A stretch of DNA of 64,000 nucleotides from Xylophilus ampelinus. Its GTDB lineage: Bacteria; Pseudomonadota; Gammaproteobacteria; Burkholderiales; Burkholderiaceae_C. The notes beneath the pieces were generated by a model, which worked only from the letters and a program-made list of their open reading frames with translations, was not told the DNA's origin and did no database searches. Below, one piece after another: positions 1 through 6,653 of this stretch. A program made the translations under genes and the position numbers. The stretch lies in the NCBI RefSeq assembly GCF_901875635.1, contig NZ_CABFMN010000044.1:1-64000 (forward strand), read 5' to 3'. Within the stretch, counting starts at the first letter, position 1, and every line of letters starts with the position of its first letter.

Positions 1-4
1 GGGA

Positions 5-478
5 ATGAGCGTTGCGCGCACGCCGGTCCTGGCCTACGTGGGGATTGGCGGCAACCTGGGCGACGCGCAGGCGACCGTGGAGCGCGCCGTCGAGGCGCTG
101 GCGCAATTGCCCGGCTCACGTCGCGTCGCCTGCTCGTCGCTGTACCGCAGCGCGCCGGTCGACGCCGGCGGGCCGGATTTCGTCAACGCCGTGGCCGCGC
201 TGGAGACGACGCTGACGGCGCCTGCCCTGCTGGCCGCGCTGCAGCGCATCGAGCAGGCCGAAGGCCGCGAGCGGCCGTACCGCAACGCGCCGCGCACGCT
301 CGACCTGGACCTGCTGCTGTACGGCGACGGCCGCATCGACAGCCCCGCCCTCGTCGTGCCGCACCCGCGCATGGAGCAACGGGCCTTCGTCCTGCAGCCG
401 CTGGCCGAGATCGCGCCGGCGCGCGTGCCCGCCACGGCGCTCGCGGCGGTGGCCGACCAGGCGATCCGTCGGCTCTGA
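5..478 (+). CDS. folK: 2-amino-4-hydroxy-6-hydroxymethyldihydropteridine diphosphokinase (HPPK)
   Basis: Transfers pyrophosphate from ATP to 6-hydroxymethyl-7,8-dihydropterin in cytoplasmic folate synthesis. The 157-residue length fits single-domain HPPK. The N-terminal strand reads [11 protein letters not shown], and the family signature [12 protein letters not shown] with its magnesium-binding Asp pair lies near residues 97-108, preceded by the expected Arg-rich loop (ERPYRNAPR). The ATG used is only four bases from the left edge, so its ribosome binding site and upstream partner cannot be seen; in related bacteria pcnB is often the preceding gene (family knowledge). The next gene is about 100 bp away and functionally unrelated. 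Confidence 0.95.
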   Translation: MSVARTPVLAYVGIGGNLGDAQATVERAVEALAQLPGSRRVACSSLYRSAPVDAGGPDFVNAVAALETTLTAPALLAALQRIEQAEGRERPYRNAPRTLDLDLLLYGDGRIDSPALVVPHPRMEQRAFVLQPLAEIAPARVPATALAAVADQAIRRL

Positions 479-575
479 TGCCGCCCGGGCGGCCGCGCGA
501 AGGCGGCCAATTACACTCGCGGGCTGCCCGGGTGTCATCACCCTGTCGCACTCATCGTGTAAGGAACCCGTCGCC

Positions 576-1220
576 ATGCTCGGCAAGCTGCTGCCCCGTG
601 AGGGCAATTTTTTCGAGATGTTCAACCAGCACGCCGAGCGCATCGTCGAGGCCGCGCGCGCCTTCGAGCAGCTCGTCGCCAACTACAACGACCTGCACCT
701 GCGCGAGCAGTACAACCGCGACGTCGACAACGCCGAGCGTGCTGCCGACCGGGTGACGCACGAGGTCAACCGCGTGCTGCACAAGACCTTCATCACGCCC
801 ATCGACCGCGAGCAGATCCACAAGCTCATCAACACCATGGACGACGTGGCCGACCTGATCCAGGACTGCGCCGAGACCATGGCGCTGTACGACGTGCGGC
901 ACATGACCGAGGAGATCACGCGCCTGACCACGCTGAGCGTGAAGTGCTGCGACCGCCTCAAGGACGCCGTGAAGTACCTGGGCAAGATCACCGACCCGGC
1001 GATCGCCGAGGCCACGCTCAAGACCTGCGAGGAGATCGACCGCCTGGAGTCGGACGCCGACCGCGTGATGCGCAGCGCCATGAGCAAGCTCTTTCGCGAG
1101 GAGCCCGACGTGCGCGAGGTGATCAAGCTCAAGGCCATCTACGAGCTGCTCGAGACCATCACCGACAAGTGCGAGGACGTGGCCAACGTGATCGAGGGCA
1201 TCATCCTCGAGAACTCCTGA
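576..1220 (+). CDS. DUF47 / PhoU-like phosphate transport accessory protein
   Basis: A soluble all-helical protein of 214 residues related to PhoU (DUF47, formerly TIGR00153). Members pair with Pit transporters and are thought to modulate phosphate uptake; the mechanism is not settled. The sequence is rich in acidic/basic heptads such as EEIDRLESDADRV, with repeated E-x-x-A/D-D motifs that bind metal clusters in PhoU-type folds. A good ribosome binding site (AAGGAA at 561-566) precedes the ATG. The phosphate permease gene follows 13 bp later, so the two almost certainly share a transcript. No Pho box was recognised upstream. Confidence 0.92.
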   Translation: MLGKLLPREGNFFEMFNQHAERIVEAARAFEQLVANYNDLHLREQYNRDVDNAERAADRVTHEVNRVLHKTFITPIDREQIHKLINTMDDVADLIQDCAETMALYDVRHMTEEITRLTTLSVKCCDRLKDAVKYLGKITDPAIAEATLKTCEEIDRLESDADRVMRSAMSKLFREEPDVREVIKLKAIYELLETITDKCEDVANVIEGIILENS

Positions 1221-1233
1221 GCGGGGCGTTTCG

Positions 1234-2244
1234 ATGGCAACGGTTCAGGTCGCCCTCTGGGTGGTGGTGCTGCTGGTCGCGCTGGCGATCGCCTTCGACT
1301 TCATGAACGGCTTCCACGACGCGGCGAACTCCATCGCCACCGTCGTGTCCACCGGCGTGCTGCGGCCCGGGCAGGCGGTGCTTTTCGCGGCCTTCTTCAA
1401 CCTCATCGCCATCTTCGTCTTCCACCTCAGCGTGGCGGCGACGGTGGGCAAGGGCATCGCCCAACCGGGCGTGGTCGACGTGCACGTGGTCTTCGGTGCG
1501 CTGGTGGGCGCGATCAGCTGGAATCTCGTGACCTGGTACTACGGCATTCCGAGCAGCTCGTCGCATGCGCTGATCGGCGGCATCGTCGGTGCCGTGATGG
1601 CCAAGACCGGTGCCGGCGGGCTCGTGGCCTCGGGGATCTGGAAGACCGTGGCCTTCATCTTCGTCTCGCCGGTGCTGGGCTTCCTGCTGGGCTCGCTGAT
1701 GATGGTCGCCGTGGCATGGGGCTTCCGGCGCTCGACGCCCTCGCGTGTCGACCGCTGGTTCCGCCGGCTGCAGCTCGTTTCGGCAGGCGCCTACAGCCTG
1801 GGCCATGGTGGCAACGATGCGCAGAAGACCATCGGCATCATCTGGATGCTGCTGATCGCCACCGGCTATGCCTCGGCCAGCGCGTCCGAGCCGCCACTGT
1901 GGACCATCGTGAGCTGCTATACGGCCATCGCGATGGGCACGATGTTCGGCGGCTGGCGCATCGTGCGCACCATGGGCCAGAAGATCACCAAGCTCAAGCC
2001 CGTGGGCGGCTTCTGCGCCGAGACCGGCGGGGCGCTGACGCTGTTCATCGCCACGGCGCTGGGCATCCCGGTGTCGACCACGCACACCATCACGGGCGCC
2101 ATCGTCGGCGTGGGCGCCACGCAGCGCATGAGCGCGGTGCGCTGGGGCGTGGCGGGCAACATCGTGTGGGCCTGGATCTTCACCATCCCGGCGGCGGCCT
2201 TCGTGGCCGCGATCGCCTACTGGGTCAGCCTGCAGATCTTCTGA
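1234..2244 (+). CDS. Inorganic phosphate transporter, Pit family
   Basis: Low-affinity proton- or cation-coupled phosphate permease of the inner membrane, 336 residues with about ten hydrophobic segments. Both halves of the PiT signature are visible: NGFHDAANSIATVVST near residue 25 and GHGGNDAQKTIG near residue 190. A C-terminal PVSTTHTITGAIVG segment mirrors SSSSHALIGGIVG in the first half, as expected for the internal duplication of the family. The gene follows its DUF47 partner by 13 bp. A dispersed palindromic repeat starts one base after the stop codon and fills the gap to the convergent gene. Confidence 0.95.
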   Translation: MATVQVALWVVVLLVALAIAFDFMNGFHDAANSIATVVSTGVLRPGQAVLFAAFFNLIAIFVFHLSVAATVGKGIAQPGVVDVHVVFGALVGAISWNLVTWYYGIPSSSSHALIGGIVGAVMAKTGAGGLVASGIWKTVAFIFVSPVLGFLLGSLMMVAVAWGFRRSTPSRVDRWFRRLQLVSAGAYSLGHGGNDAQKTIGIIWMLLIATGYASASASEPPLWTIVSCYTAIAMGTMFGGWRIVRTMGQKITKLKPVGGFCAETGGALTLFIATALGIPVSTTHTITGAIVGVGATQRMSAVRWGVAGNIVWAWIFTIPAAAFVAAIAYWVSLQIF

Positions 2245-2245
2245 T

Positions 2246-2299
2246 GCTATCTTTTCGATAGCTGCTTGCGCAAGCGGGGCGGGCGTTGCGGGCCGATTT
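2246..2299. repeat. Dispersed two-hairpin repeat, copy 1
   Basis: A copy of the repeat family described in the findings. The core GCTATCTTTTCGATAGC (2246-2262) is followed by a G/C-rich second stem and an end reading GGCCGATTT. It occupies the entire space between the convergent pit and TM2-like genes. The stop codon of the TM2-like gene is formed at the outer edge of the repeat. It could serve as a shared transcription end for both genes, but there is no T-tract. Confidence 0.75.
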
Positions 2300-2787
2300 C
2301 ACTGCGAAATCCTGCGGCCTTCCTCGATCTGGTGCTCGAAGTAGCGCTGGAAGCTGAACACGATGCTCGACATGAGCACGGTGGTGCCGATCAGCAGCGC
2401 GAACACGACCGCGCCGATGGTGAACCAGCTGGTGCGGCCCGGCGCCGCATCGGGCGCCAGCGCAGGGTTGTGGCGGGCGTTCCATTTCTCCGGCGTCGCC
2501 AGCCCGTAGATGATCGCCATCAGCGCGCAGCCGGCGATGGTGAAGCCCACGAAGGGGATCAGCACCCAGCTCCAGCCATCGTCCAGCCCGTAGAGGCGGG
2601 CGCGCTCGATGCCGTACAGGCCCAACGCCGTCGGGATGGGCAGCAGCCAGCCGAGCAGGTCGCCCAGGCCGTGCAGGTAGAAGCGGTGGAGCCCGAGCGG
2701 GCCGCCGAGGAAGGCGAGCCAGGCGGCGAGCGTCTTGCTTCTCGGCGAACGGGCCATCGCGGCGGGGTTGGTGATGTCGGCGGTCAT
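2299..2787 (-). CDS. TM2-domain-like membrane protein
   Basis: A 162-residue membrane protein of unknown function. The N-terminal part carries the TM2-like pattern LAFLGGPLGLHRFYLHGLGD (near residues 22-41): a first membrane segment, a short G-x-H-R-F-Y turn and a second segment. A Trp-rich segment follows, with two further hydrophobic stretches near residues 75-95 and 123-145. The ATG was chosen because it overlaps the stop of the upstream acetyltransferase by four bases (ATGA), implying translational coupling. Longer readings into the acetyltransferase are shadows. The C-terminal IEEGRRISQ abuts a dispersed repeat. Confidence 0.8.
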   Translation of the reverse strand: MTADITNPAAMARSPRSKTLAAWLAFLGGPLGLHRFYLHGLGDLLGWLLPIPTALGLYGIERARLYGLDDGWSWVLIPFVGFTIAGCALMAIIYGLATPEKWNARHNPALAPDAAPGRTSWFTIGAVVFALLIGTTVLMSSIVFSFQRYFEHQIEEGRRISQ

Positions 2788-3326
2788 GAGCGGGGCCCTT
2801 GTTCGGGAGATGTGTCGCTGCCGTCGCCGAGCACCTTGTCCATCAGCACCACGTCGCGCCACTGGCCGAACTTCCAGCCGCAGTCCTTGAGCACGCCGAC
2901 GTGCGAAAAGCCCTGCTTGCGGTGCACGCCGATGGAGCCGGCGTTGGCCGAGTCGCCGATCACCGCGATGAGCTTGCGCACGCCCGCCGCCTGTGCCGCG
3001 TCGGTCAGCGCGGCCAGCAACTGCGTGCCGACGCCCCGTCCCCGGGCCGCTTCGGCCAGGTAGATCGAGTCCTCGGCCGAGTAGCGGTAGGCCGGGCGGG
3101 GCTTGAACCAGTTGCAGTAGGCGAAGCCCAGCAATTCGCCGGCCCCGTCCTCCGCGACCAGGTAGGGCAGCCCCTTGCCCAGCACGTCGGCACGGCGCGC
3201 GGCCATGTCCGCCTCGGTAGGCGGCTCCGTCTCGAAGGTGCCGGTGCCATGCAGCACGTGGTGCGCGTAGATGGCGGTGACGGCCGCGACGTCCTCGTCG
3301 CGGCTCGGGCGGATGTGCAGGCTCAT
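2784..3326 (-). CDS. GNAT-family N-acetyltransferase, phosphinothricin acetyltransferase type
   Basis: Acetyl-CoA-dependent N-acetyltransferase of 180 residues. The acetyl-CoA-binding motif A is visible as ARGRGVGTQLLAAL (R-x-x-G-x-G) near residues 95-108. The N-terminal pattern I-R-P-S-R-D-x-D, the IYAHHVLHGTGTFE segment and the E-P-P-T-E motif match the Pat/bar branch that acetylates small amino compounds such as phosphinothricin or methionine sulfoximine (family knowledge; the true substrate is not shown). It is the first gene of a two-gene minus-strand unit with the TM2-like gene, which it overlaps by four bases. Confidence 0.85.
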   Translation of the reverse strand: MSLHIRPSRDEDVAAVTAIYAHHVLHGTGTFETEPPTEADMAARRADVLGKGLPYLVAEDGAGELLGFAYCNWFKPRPAYRYSAEDSIYLAEAARGRGVGTQLLAALTDAAQAAGVRKLIAVIGDSANAGSIGVHRKQGFSHVGVLKDCGWKFGQWRDVVLMDKVLGDGSDTSPEQGPRS

Positions 3327-3363
3327 GAGGGCAGGAAAAAGAAGGGGAAAGAGGCGCTCGGGC

Positions 3364-3369
3364 TATAAT
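3364..3369 (+). promoter_or_regulatory. Promoter -10 element of the rpsP operon
   Basis: A perfect TATAAT lies 120 bp upstream of rpsP. The surrounding bases GCTATAATGGAAGGCTTTTC closely match those around the rplS -10 at 5183 (GCTATAATCGAGGGCTTTTC), suggesting coordinated ribosomal promoters. No convincing -35 hexamer is visible. The resulting leader is about 110 nt. Confidence 0.7.
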
Positions 3370-3488
3370 GGAAGGCTTTTCAGCGTGTCGCTGGCCGGGT
3401 GGCCATGTCGCGTGTCTCAACGCTGGAGGAAATTCGGCAGCCTCTTGATCTTCTTGTAGAGGCGCCGGCTCCACCCGAAGGATAAATC

Positions 3489-3752
3489 ATGGTCGTCATT
3501 CGACTCTCCCGCGGCGGTTCCAAGCACCGTCCGTTCTTCAACATCGTCGTGGCCGACAAGCGCACCCGTCGCGACGGCCGTTTCATCGAGCGTCTGGGTT
3601 TCTACAACCCCGCCGCCAAGGAAAACGAGGAAAGCATCCGCATCGCGCAGGATCGCCTGACCTACTGGAAGAGCGTCGGCGCGCAGGCGTCGCCCACCGT
3701 CGTTCGCCTGATCAAGCAAGCCGCCGCTGCGGCTCCCAAGGCCGCCGCCTGA
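3489..3752 (+). CDS. rpsP: 30S ribosomal protein S16
   Basis: Small-subunit ribosomal protein that stabilises 16S rRNA folding in the body of the 30S subunit. The 87-residue length is typical, and the N-terminus [17 protein letters not shown] with the following [18 protein letters not shown] is diagnostic. An AAGGAT ribosome binding site lies a few bases before the ATG. It heads the conserved rpsP-rimM-trmD-rplS block. The strong -10 at 3364 and the leader of about 110 nt suggest growth-rate-controlled expression. Confidence 0.97.
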   Translation: MVVIRLSRGGSKHRPFFNIVVADKRTRRDGRFIERLGFYNPAAKENEESIRIAQDRLTYWKSVGAQASPTVVRLIKQAAAAAPKAAA

Positions 3753-3766
3753 GCGGTTTGTCCGCG

Positions 3767-4318
3767 ATGCTGCCCACGCTCGAAGCCGCCGACCTGCCGG
3801 CGGACGCGATCGAGGTGGGGCGCATCGCCGATGCCTGGGGGATCAAGGGCTGGTTCAAGGTCCTCCCCCACAGCGCCCAGCCCGAGGCGCTTTTTTCTTC
3901 CAAGCGCTGGTTCCTGCAGGCCCCGGGCGACAGCTCGCAGGTCTTCCGCCTGCCCGTGCGTGAGGCGAAGGAGCACTCCGATTGCATCGTGGCCGCGTCG
4001 GCCGAGGTGCCCGACCGCACGGCGGCCGAGGCCTTGCGCGGCGCCCGCGTCTTCGTGCCGCGCTCGAGTTTTCCCACGCCCGGCGATGACGAGTACTACT
4101 GGGTCGACCTGATCGGCCTGTCGGTCGTCAACCGCGAAGGCGTGGCCATGGGTACCGTGCGCGAACTGATGGCCAATGGGCCGCAGACCACATTGGTGCT
4201 CGCGACCGAGCAGGACGGCAAGGCGGTCGAGCGCCTGATTCCCTTCGTGGCAGCCTTCGTCGACAAGGTCGACCTTGCCGGTCGCCTCATCACCGTCGAC
4301 TGGCAAGCCGACTACTGA
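3767..4318 (+). CDS. rimM: 16S rRNA processing protein RimM
   Basis: Ribosome maturation factor that binds S19 and helps assemble the 30S head. Two domains are visible: an N-terminal RimM barrel (VGRIADAWGIKGWFKV near residues 17-32) and a C-terminal PRC barrel beginning near YYWVDLIGL. The C-terminus LIPFVAAFVDKVDLAGR is typical. The start is uncertain. ATG 3767 is taken here, but an in-frame TTG at 3758 would add three residues and neither has a clear Shine-Dalgarno sequence. The gene begins 14 bp after rpsP, so coupling is likely. Confidence 0.93.
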   Translation: MLPTLEAADLPADAIEVGRIADAWGIKGWFKVLPHSAQPEALFSSKRWFLQAPGDSSQVFRLPVREAKEHSDCIVAASAEVPDRTAAEALRGARVFVPRSSFPTPGDDEYYWVDLIGLSVVNREGVAMGTVRELMANGPQTTLVLATEQDGKAVERLIPFVAAFVDKVDLAGRLITVDWQADY

Positions 4319-4354
4319 TGCCCCCCGGCTTTTCACGCCTTCGGCGTGTCACTC

Positions 4355-4393
4355 CACCCCTCGAGGGGGAGGCGCGGCCGCGTTGGGGCGGCC
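4355..4393. repeat. Palindromic intergenic repeat, second family, copy 1
   Basis: The 116-bp rimM-trmD gap contains a hairpin CACGCC-TTC-GGCGTG (4334-4348), a 12-bp palindrome CCCCTCGAGGGG (4357-4368) and a tail ending TTGGGGCGGCC. The same pattern recurs between fbpB and fbpA at 41863-41908: a poly-C/poly-G stem, then GAGGC or GAGCC, then TTGGGG. This supports a second dispersed repeat family. It interrupts an operon that is otherwise tightly packed. Confidence 0.5.
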
Positions 4394-4434
4394 CGGCAGC
4401 GGCCTCCGGCCGCAGCTGAGCCAGGGGCGAGCCC

Positions 4435-5187
4435 ATGCGCTTCGACGTCATCACCCTGTTCCCTGAACTGTTCAAGCCCTTGCTCGAAAGCGGCGTGACG
4501 CGGCGTGCCTACGCCTCCGGCCAGGTCGAGGTGGTGCTCTGGAACCCGCGCGACTTCGCCGAGGGCAACTACCGCCGGGTCGACGACCGCCCCTTCGGCG
4601 GCGGCCCCGGCATGGTGATGATGGCCGAGCCGCTGACGGCATGCCTCGACGCGGCGCTGGCCGCGCGCGGCCAGACGGCGGGCGTGCCGGTGGTGCTGTT
4701 CTCGCCCATCGGCGAGGCGCTGCGCCACGAGGGCGTGGCCGGCTGGGCGGCGGGCGAGGGCGCGGTGCTGGTGTGCGGCCGTTACGAGGGCATCGACCAG
4801 CGCTTCATCGACCAGCGGGTCACGCACCAGATCAGCCTGGGCGACTTCGTGCTCTCGGGCGGGGAAATCCCGGCCATGGCGCTGCTCGACGCCATCGCGC
4901 GGCTGCAGCCGGGCGTGCTGGGCGACGAGGGCAGCCATGTGCAGGACAGCTTCAATCCGGCGCTCGACGGCTTGCTCGACTGCCCGCACTACACCCGTCC
5001 CGAGGTGTGGCAGGGCGTGTCGGTGCCCGGGGCGTTGCTGTCGGGTCACCACGCGCAGATCGAGCGCTGGCGGCGCGACCAGCGCCTGCGCCTCACGGCC
5101 GAACGGCGGCCTGACCTGATCGAGGCCGCTCGCTCGCAGGGCCGCCTGAGCCGTGCGGACGAGACAGCACTCTCAAAAAAGCTATAA
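4435..5187 (+). CDS. trmD: tRNA (guanine-37-N1)-methyltransferase
   Basis: Methylates G37 next to the anticodon of tRNAs reading CNN codons, using S-adenosylmethionine, which prevents +1 frameshifting. The 250-residue protein shows the SPOUT deep-knot signatures GGGPGMVMM near residue 58, [12 protein letters not shown] near residue 112 and [12 protein letters not shown] near residue 131. The start ATG follows [13 protein letters not shown], the standard N-terminus. The stop codon TAA lies inside the -10 element of the downstream rplS promoter. The gap to rimM holds a palindromic repeat. Confidence 0.97.
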   Translation: MRFDVITLFPELFKPLLESGVTRRAYASGQVEVVLWNPRDFAEGNYRRVDDRPFGGGPGMVMMAEPLTACLDAALAARGQTAGVPVVLFSPIGEALRHEGVAGWAAGEGAVLVCGRYEGIDQRFIDQRVTHQISLGDFVLSGGEIPAMALLDAIARLQPGVLGDEGSHVQDSFNPALDGLLDCPHYTRPEVWQGVSVPGALLSGHHAQIERWRRDQRLRLTAERRPDLIEAARSQGRLSRADETALSKKL

Positions 5188-5188
5188 T
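5183..5188 (+). promoter_or_regulatory. Promoter -10 element of rplS
   Basis: A perfect TATAAT overlaps the trmD stop codon and shares its flanks with the rpsP promoter at 3364. rplS can therefore be transcribed separately from trmD, starting near 5195 with a leader of about 95 nt that contains a strong hairpin. Confidence 0.65.
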
Positions 5189-5217
5189 CGAGGGCTTTTC
5201 CGATCCTCTGCCTGGCC

Positions 5218-5251
5218 GCGGCCTCGGACCTACCACCGGTAGTCCGGCCGC
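5218..5251 (+). promoter_or_regulatory. Stable hairpin in the rplS leader
   Basis: The left arm GCGGCC (5218-5223), GGAC (5226-5229) and TACC (5231-5234) pairs with GGTA, GTCC and GGCCGC in order (5238-5251). The loop is three bases, with a two-base interior bulge and one bulged C. There is no T-run after it, so it is not a classical terminator. A role in L19 feedback control or in separating trmD from rplS expression is inference. Confidence 0.55.
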
Positions 5252-5291
5252 CTTCCACGTGTAGCGCGGGCACGATCCATCGCAGGAAACC

Positions 5292-5678
5292 ATGAACCTC
5301 ATCCAGACCCTCGAGCAAGAGGAAATCGCCCGCCTGGGCAAGAAGATCCCCGAGTTCGCCCCTGGCGACACCGTGATCGTCAGCGTCAACGTCGTCGAAG
5401 GCACCCGCAAGCGCGTGCAGGCCTACGAAGGCGTCGTGATTGCCAAGCGCAACCGCGGCCTGAACAGCGCCTTCACCGTGCGCAAGATCTCCAGCGGCGA
5501 AGGCGTGGAGCGCACCTTCCAGACCTACAGCCCGCTGATCGCCGGCGTGGAAGTCAAGCGCCGCGGCGATGTGCGCCGCGCCAAGCTGTACTACCTGCGC
5601 GAGCGCAGCGGCCGTTCGGCACGCATCAAGGAAAAGCTGCCGGGCAAGTCGGCCGCCTCCGCCGCAGCGGCCCAGTAA
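5292..5678 (+). CDS. rplS: 50S ribosomal protein L19
   Basis: Large-subunit protein at the 30S-50S interface. It is 128 residues; the core [20 protein letters not shown], the segment [20 protein letters not shown] and the C-terminal [20 protein letters not shown] are diagnostic. A short Ala-rich tail (AASAAAAQ) is normal for Burkholderiales. AGGAAACC just before the ATG is the ribosome binding site. It is the last gene of the rpsP block, with its own promoter at 5183 and a strong terminator at 5723. Confidence 0.97.
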   Translation: MNLIQTLEQEEIARLGKKIPEFAPGDTVIVSVNVVEGTRKRVQAYEGVVIAKRNRGLNSAFTVRKISSGEGVERTFQTYSPLIAGVEVKRRGDVRRAKLYYLRERSGRSARIKEKLPGKSAASAAAAQ

Positions 5679-5722
5679 GGCTTGCAGCAGGGATGCCGAA
5701 AGGCTTCCGGCGCCGAGAAGAA

Positions 5723-5745
5723 GCCGCCCAACTGGGCGGCTTTTT
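5723..5745 (+). terminator. Rho-independent terminator after rplS
   Basis: The stem GCCGCCC / GGGCGGC (5723-5729 and 5734-5740) is followed directly by TTTTT. It closes the rpsP-rplS block 45 bp after the rplS stop. Confidence 0.9.
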
Positions 5746-5897
5746 GCTTTTCCACCACATCGTTGAGGGTCTGGCTCACTTTTGTGACTTATGGCCTTCG
5801 ATCCCTGCTCCCGCGGTGCACGCCCGGCCCGCTTGTTCGTTATCTTGAAGAACCGTCCACACCCTTGACCGATTCCCCGCCGCCCCCCGAGCCCGCC

Positions 5898-6611
5898 ATG
5901 CACGCCGCTCCCGAAGTGATCAACGTCGTGCCGCAGATGGTGCCGATCACCGACCCGCGCGCCGTGCCTGTGAGCTCGGTCGACAGCGACCTGCCTGCGG
6001 TGCCGGTCGGCCGCCTGAGTGCGCAGGCCCTGCGCCGCCGCTTCGCCTCGCCGCCGGTGTGGACGCCCGAGCTGCGCCGCGAGCCACGCATGACCGAGCG
6101 CCAGCCGGCGCAGGCCGCTGTGCTGGTGCCCATCGTGCAGCGCGACGAGCCGATGGTGCTGCTCACGGAACGGGCCACGCGCATGTCCACGCACTCGGGG
6201 CAGATCGCCTTTCCAGGCGGGCGAGTCGATCCGGAGGACGCGAACATCGCCGCCGCTGCACTGCGCGAGGCCTGGGAGGAGGTGGGCCTGTCGGCCCGAT
6301 TCATCGAGGTGCTGGGCCAGCTGCCCACCTACACCACCGTGACTTCCTTCATCGTGACACCGGTGGTGGCGCTGGTGGAACCGGGCTTCGAACTGGTGCC
6401 CAACCCGGCAGAGGTGGCCGACGTCTTCGAGGTGCCGCTGGCCTTCCTCATGAACCCTGCCCACCACCGGAGGCACCTGGCCGACCCGGGTGGACCATCC
6501 GCGCGGCACTGGTTCTCGATGCCCTACCAGGACGGCCCGCACGAGCGCTTCGTGTGGGGCGCCACGGCGGGCATGTTGCGCAACCTCTATCGCTTCCTCA
6601 TGGCGGACTAG
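5898..6611 (+). CDS. Nudix hydrolase, CoA diphosphatase (NudL) type
   Basis: Predicted to hydrolyse CoA or its derivatives to phosphopantetheine and 3',5'-ADP. The UPF0035-type motif T-x-x-G-Q-I-A-F-P-G-G is seen in THSGQIAFPGGRVDPED, followed by the Nudix helix ALREAWEEVGL with its metal-binding Glu residues. The frame is open upstream to 5682, but that stretch crosses the rplS terminator and looks non-coding. ATG 5898 is preferred, giving 237 residues; a TTG near 5862 is an alternative. The roughly 75 residues before the domain are unconserved. It probably has its own promoter. Confidence 0.88.
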   Translation: MHAAPEVINVVPQMVPITDPRAVPVSSVDSDLPAVPVGRLSAQALRRRFASPPVWTPELRREPRMTERQPAQAAVLVPIVQRDEPMVLLTERATRMSTHSGQIAFPGGRVDPEDANIAAAALREAWEEVGLSARFIEVLGQLPTYTTVTSFIVTPVVALVEPGFELVPNPAEVADVFEVPLAFLMNPAHHRRHLADPGGPSARHWFSMPYQDGPHERFVWGATAGMLRNLYRFLMAD

Positions 6612-6653
6612 CTGTCGAAGCGCCGAAGGTTGTCCGGTTGCTGAGGACAGCGC

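Noticed and set aside
4333..4393. Transcription terminator between rimM and trmD
   Set aside because: The hairpins are strong but lack any T-run, and trmD must be transcribed from upstream. The stretch fits a dispersed repeat better.
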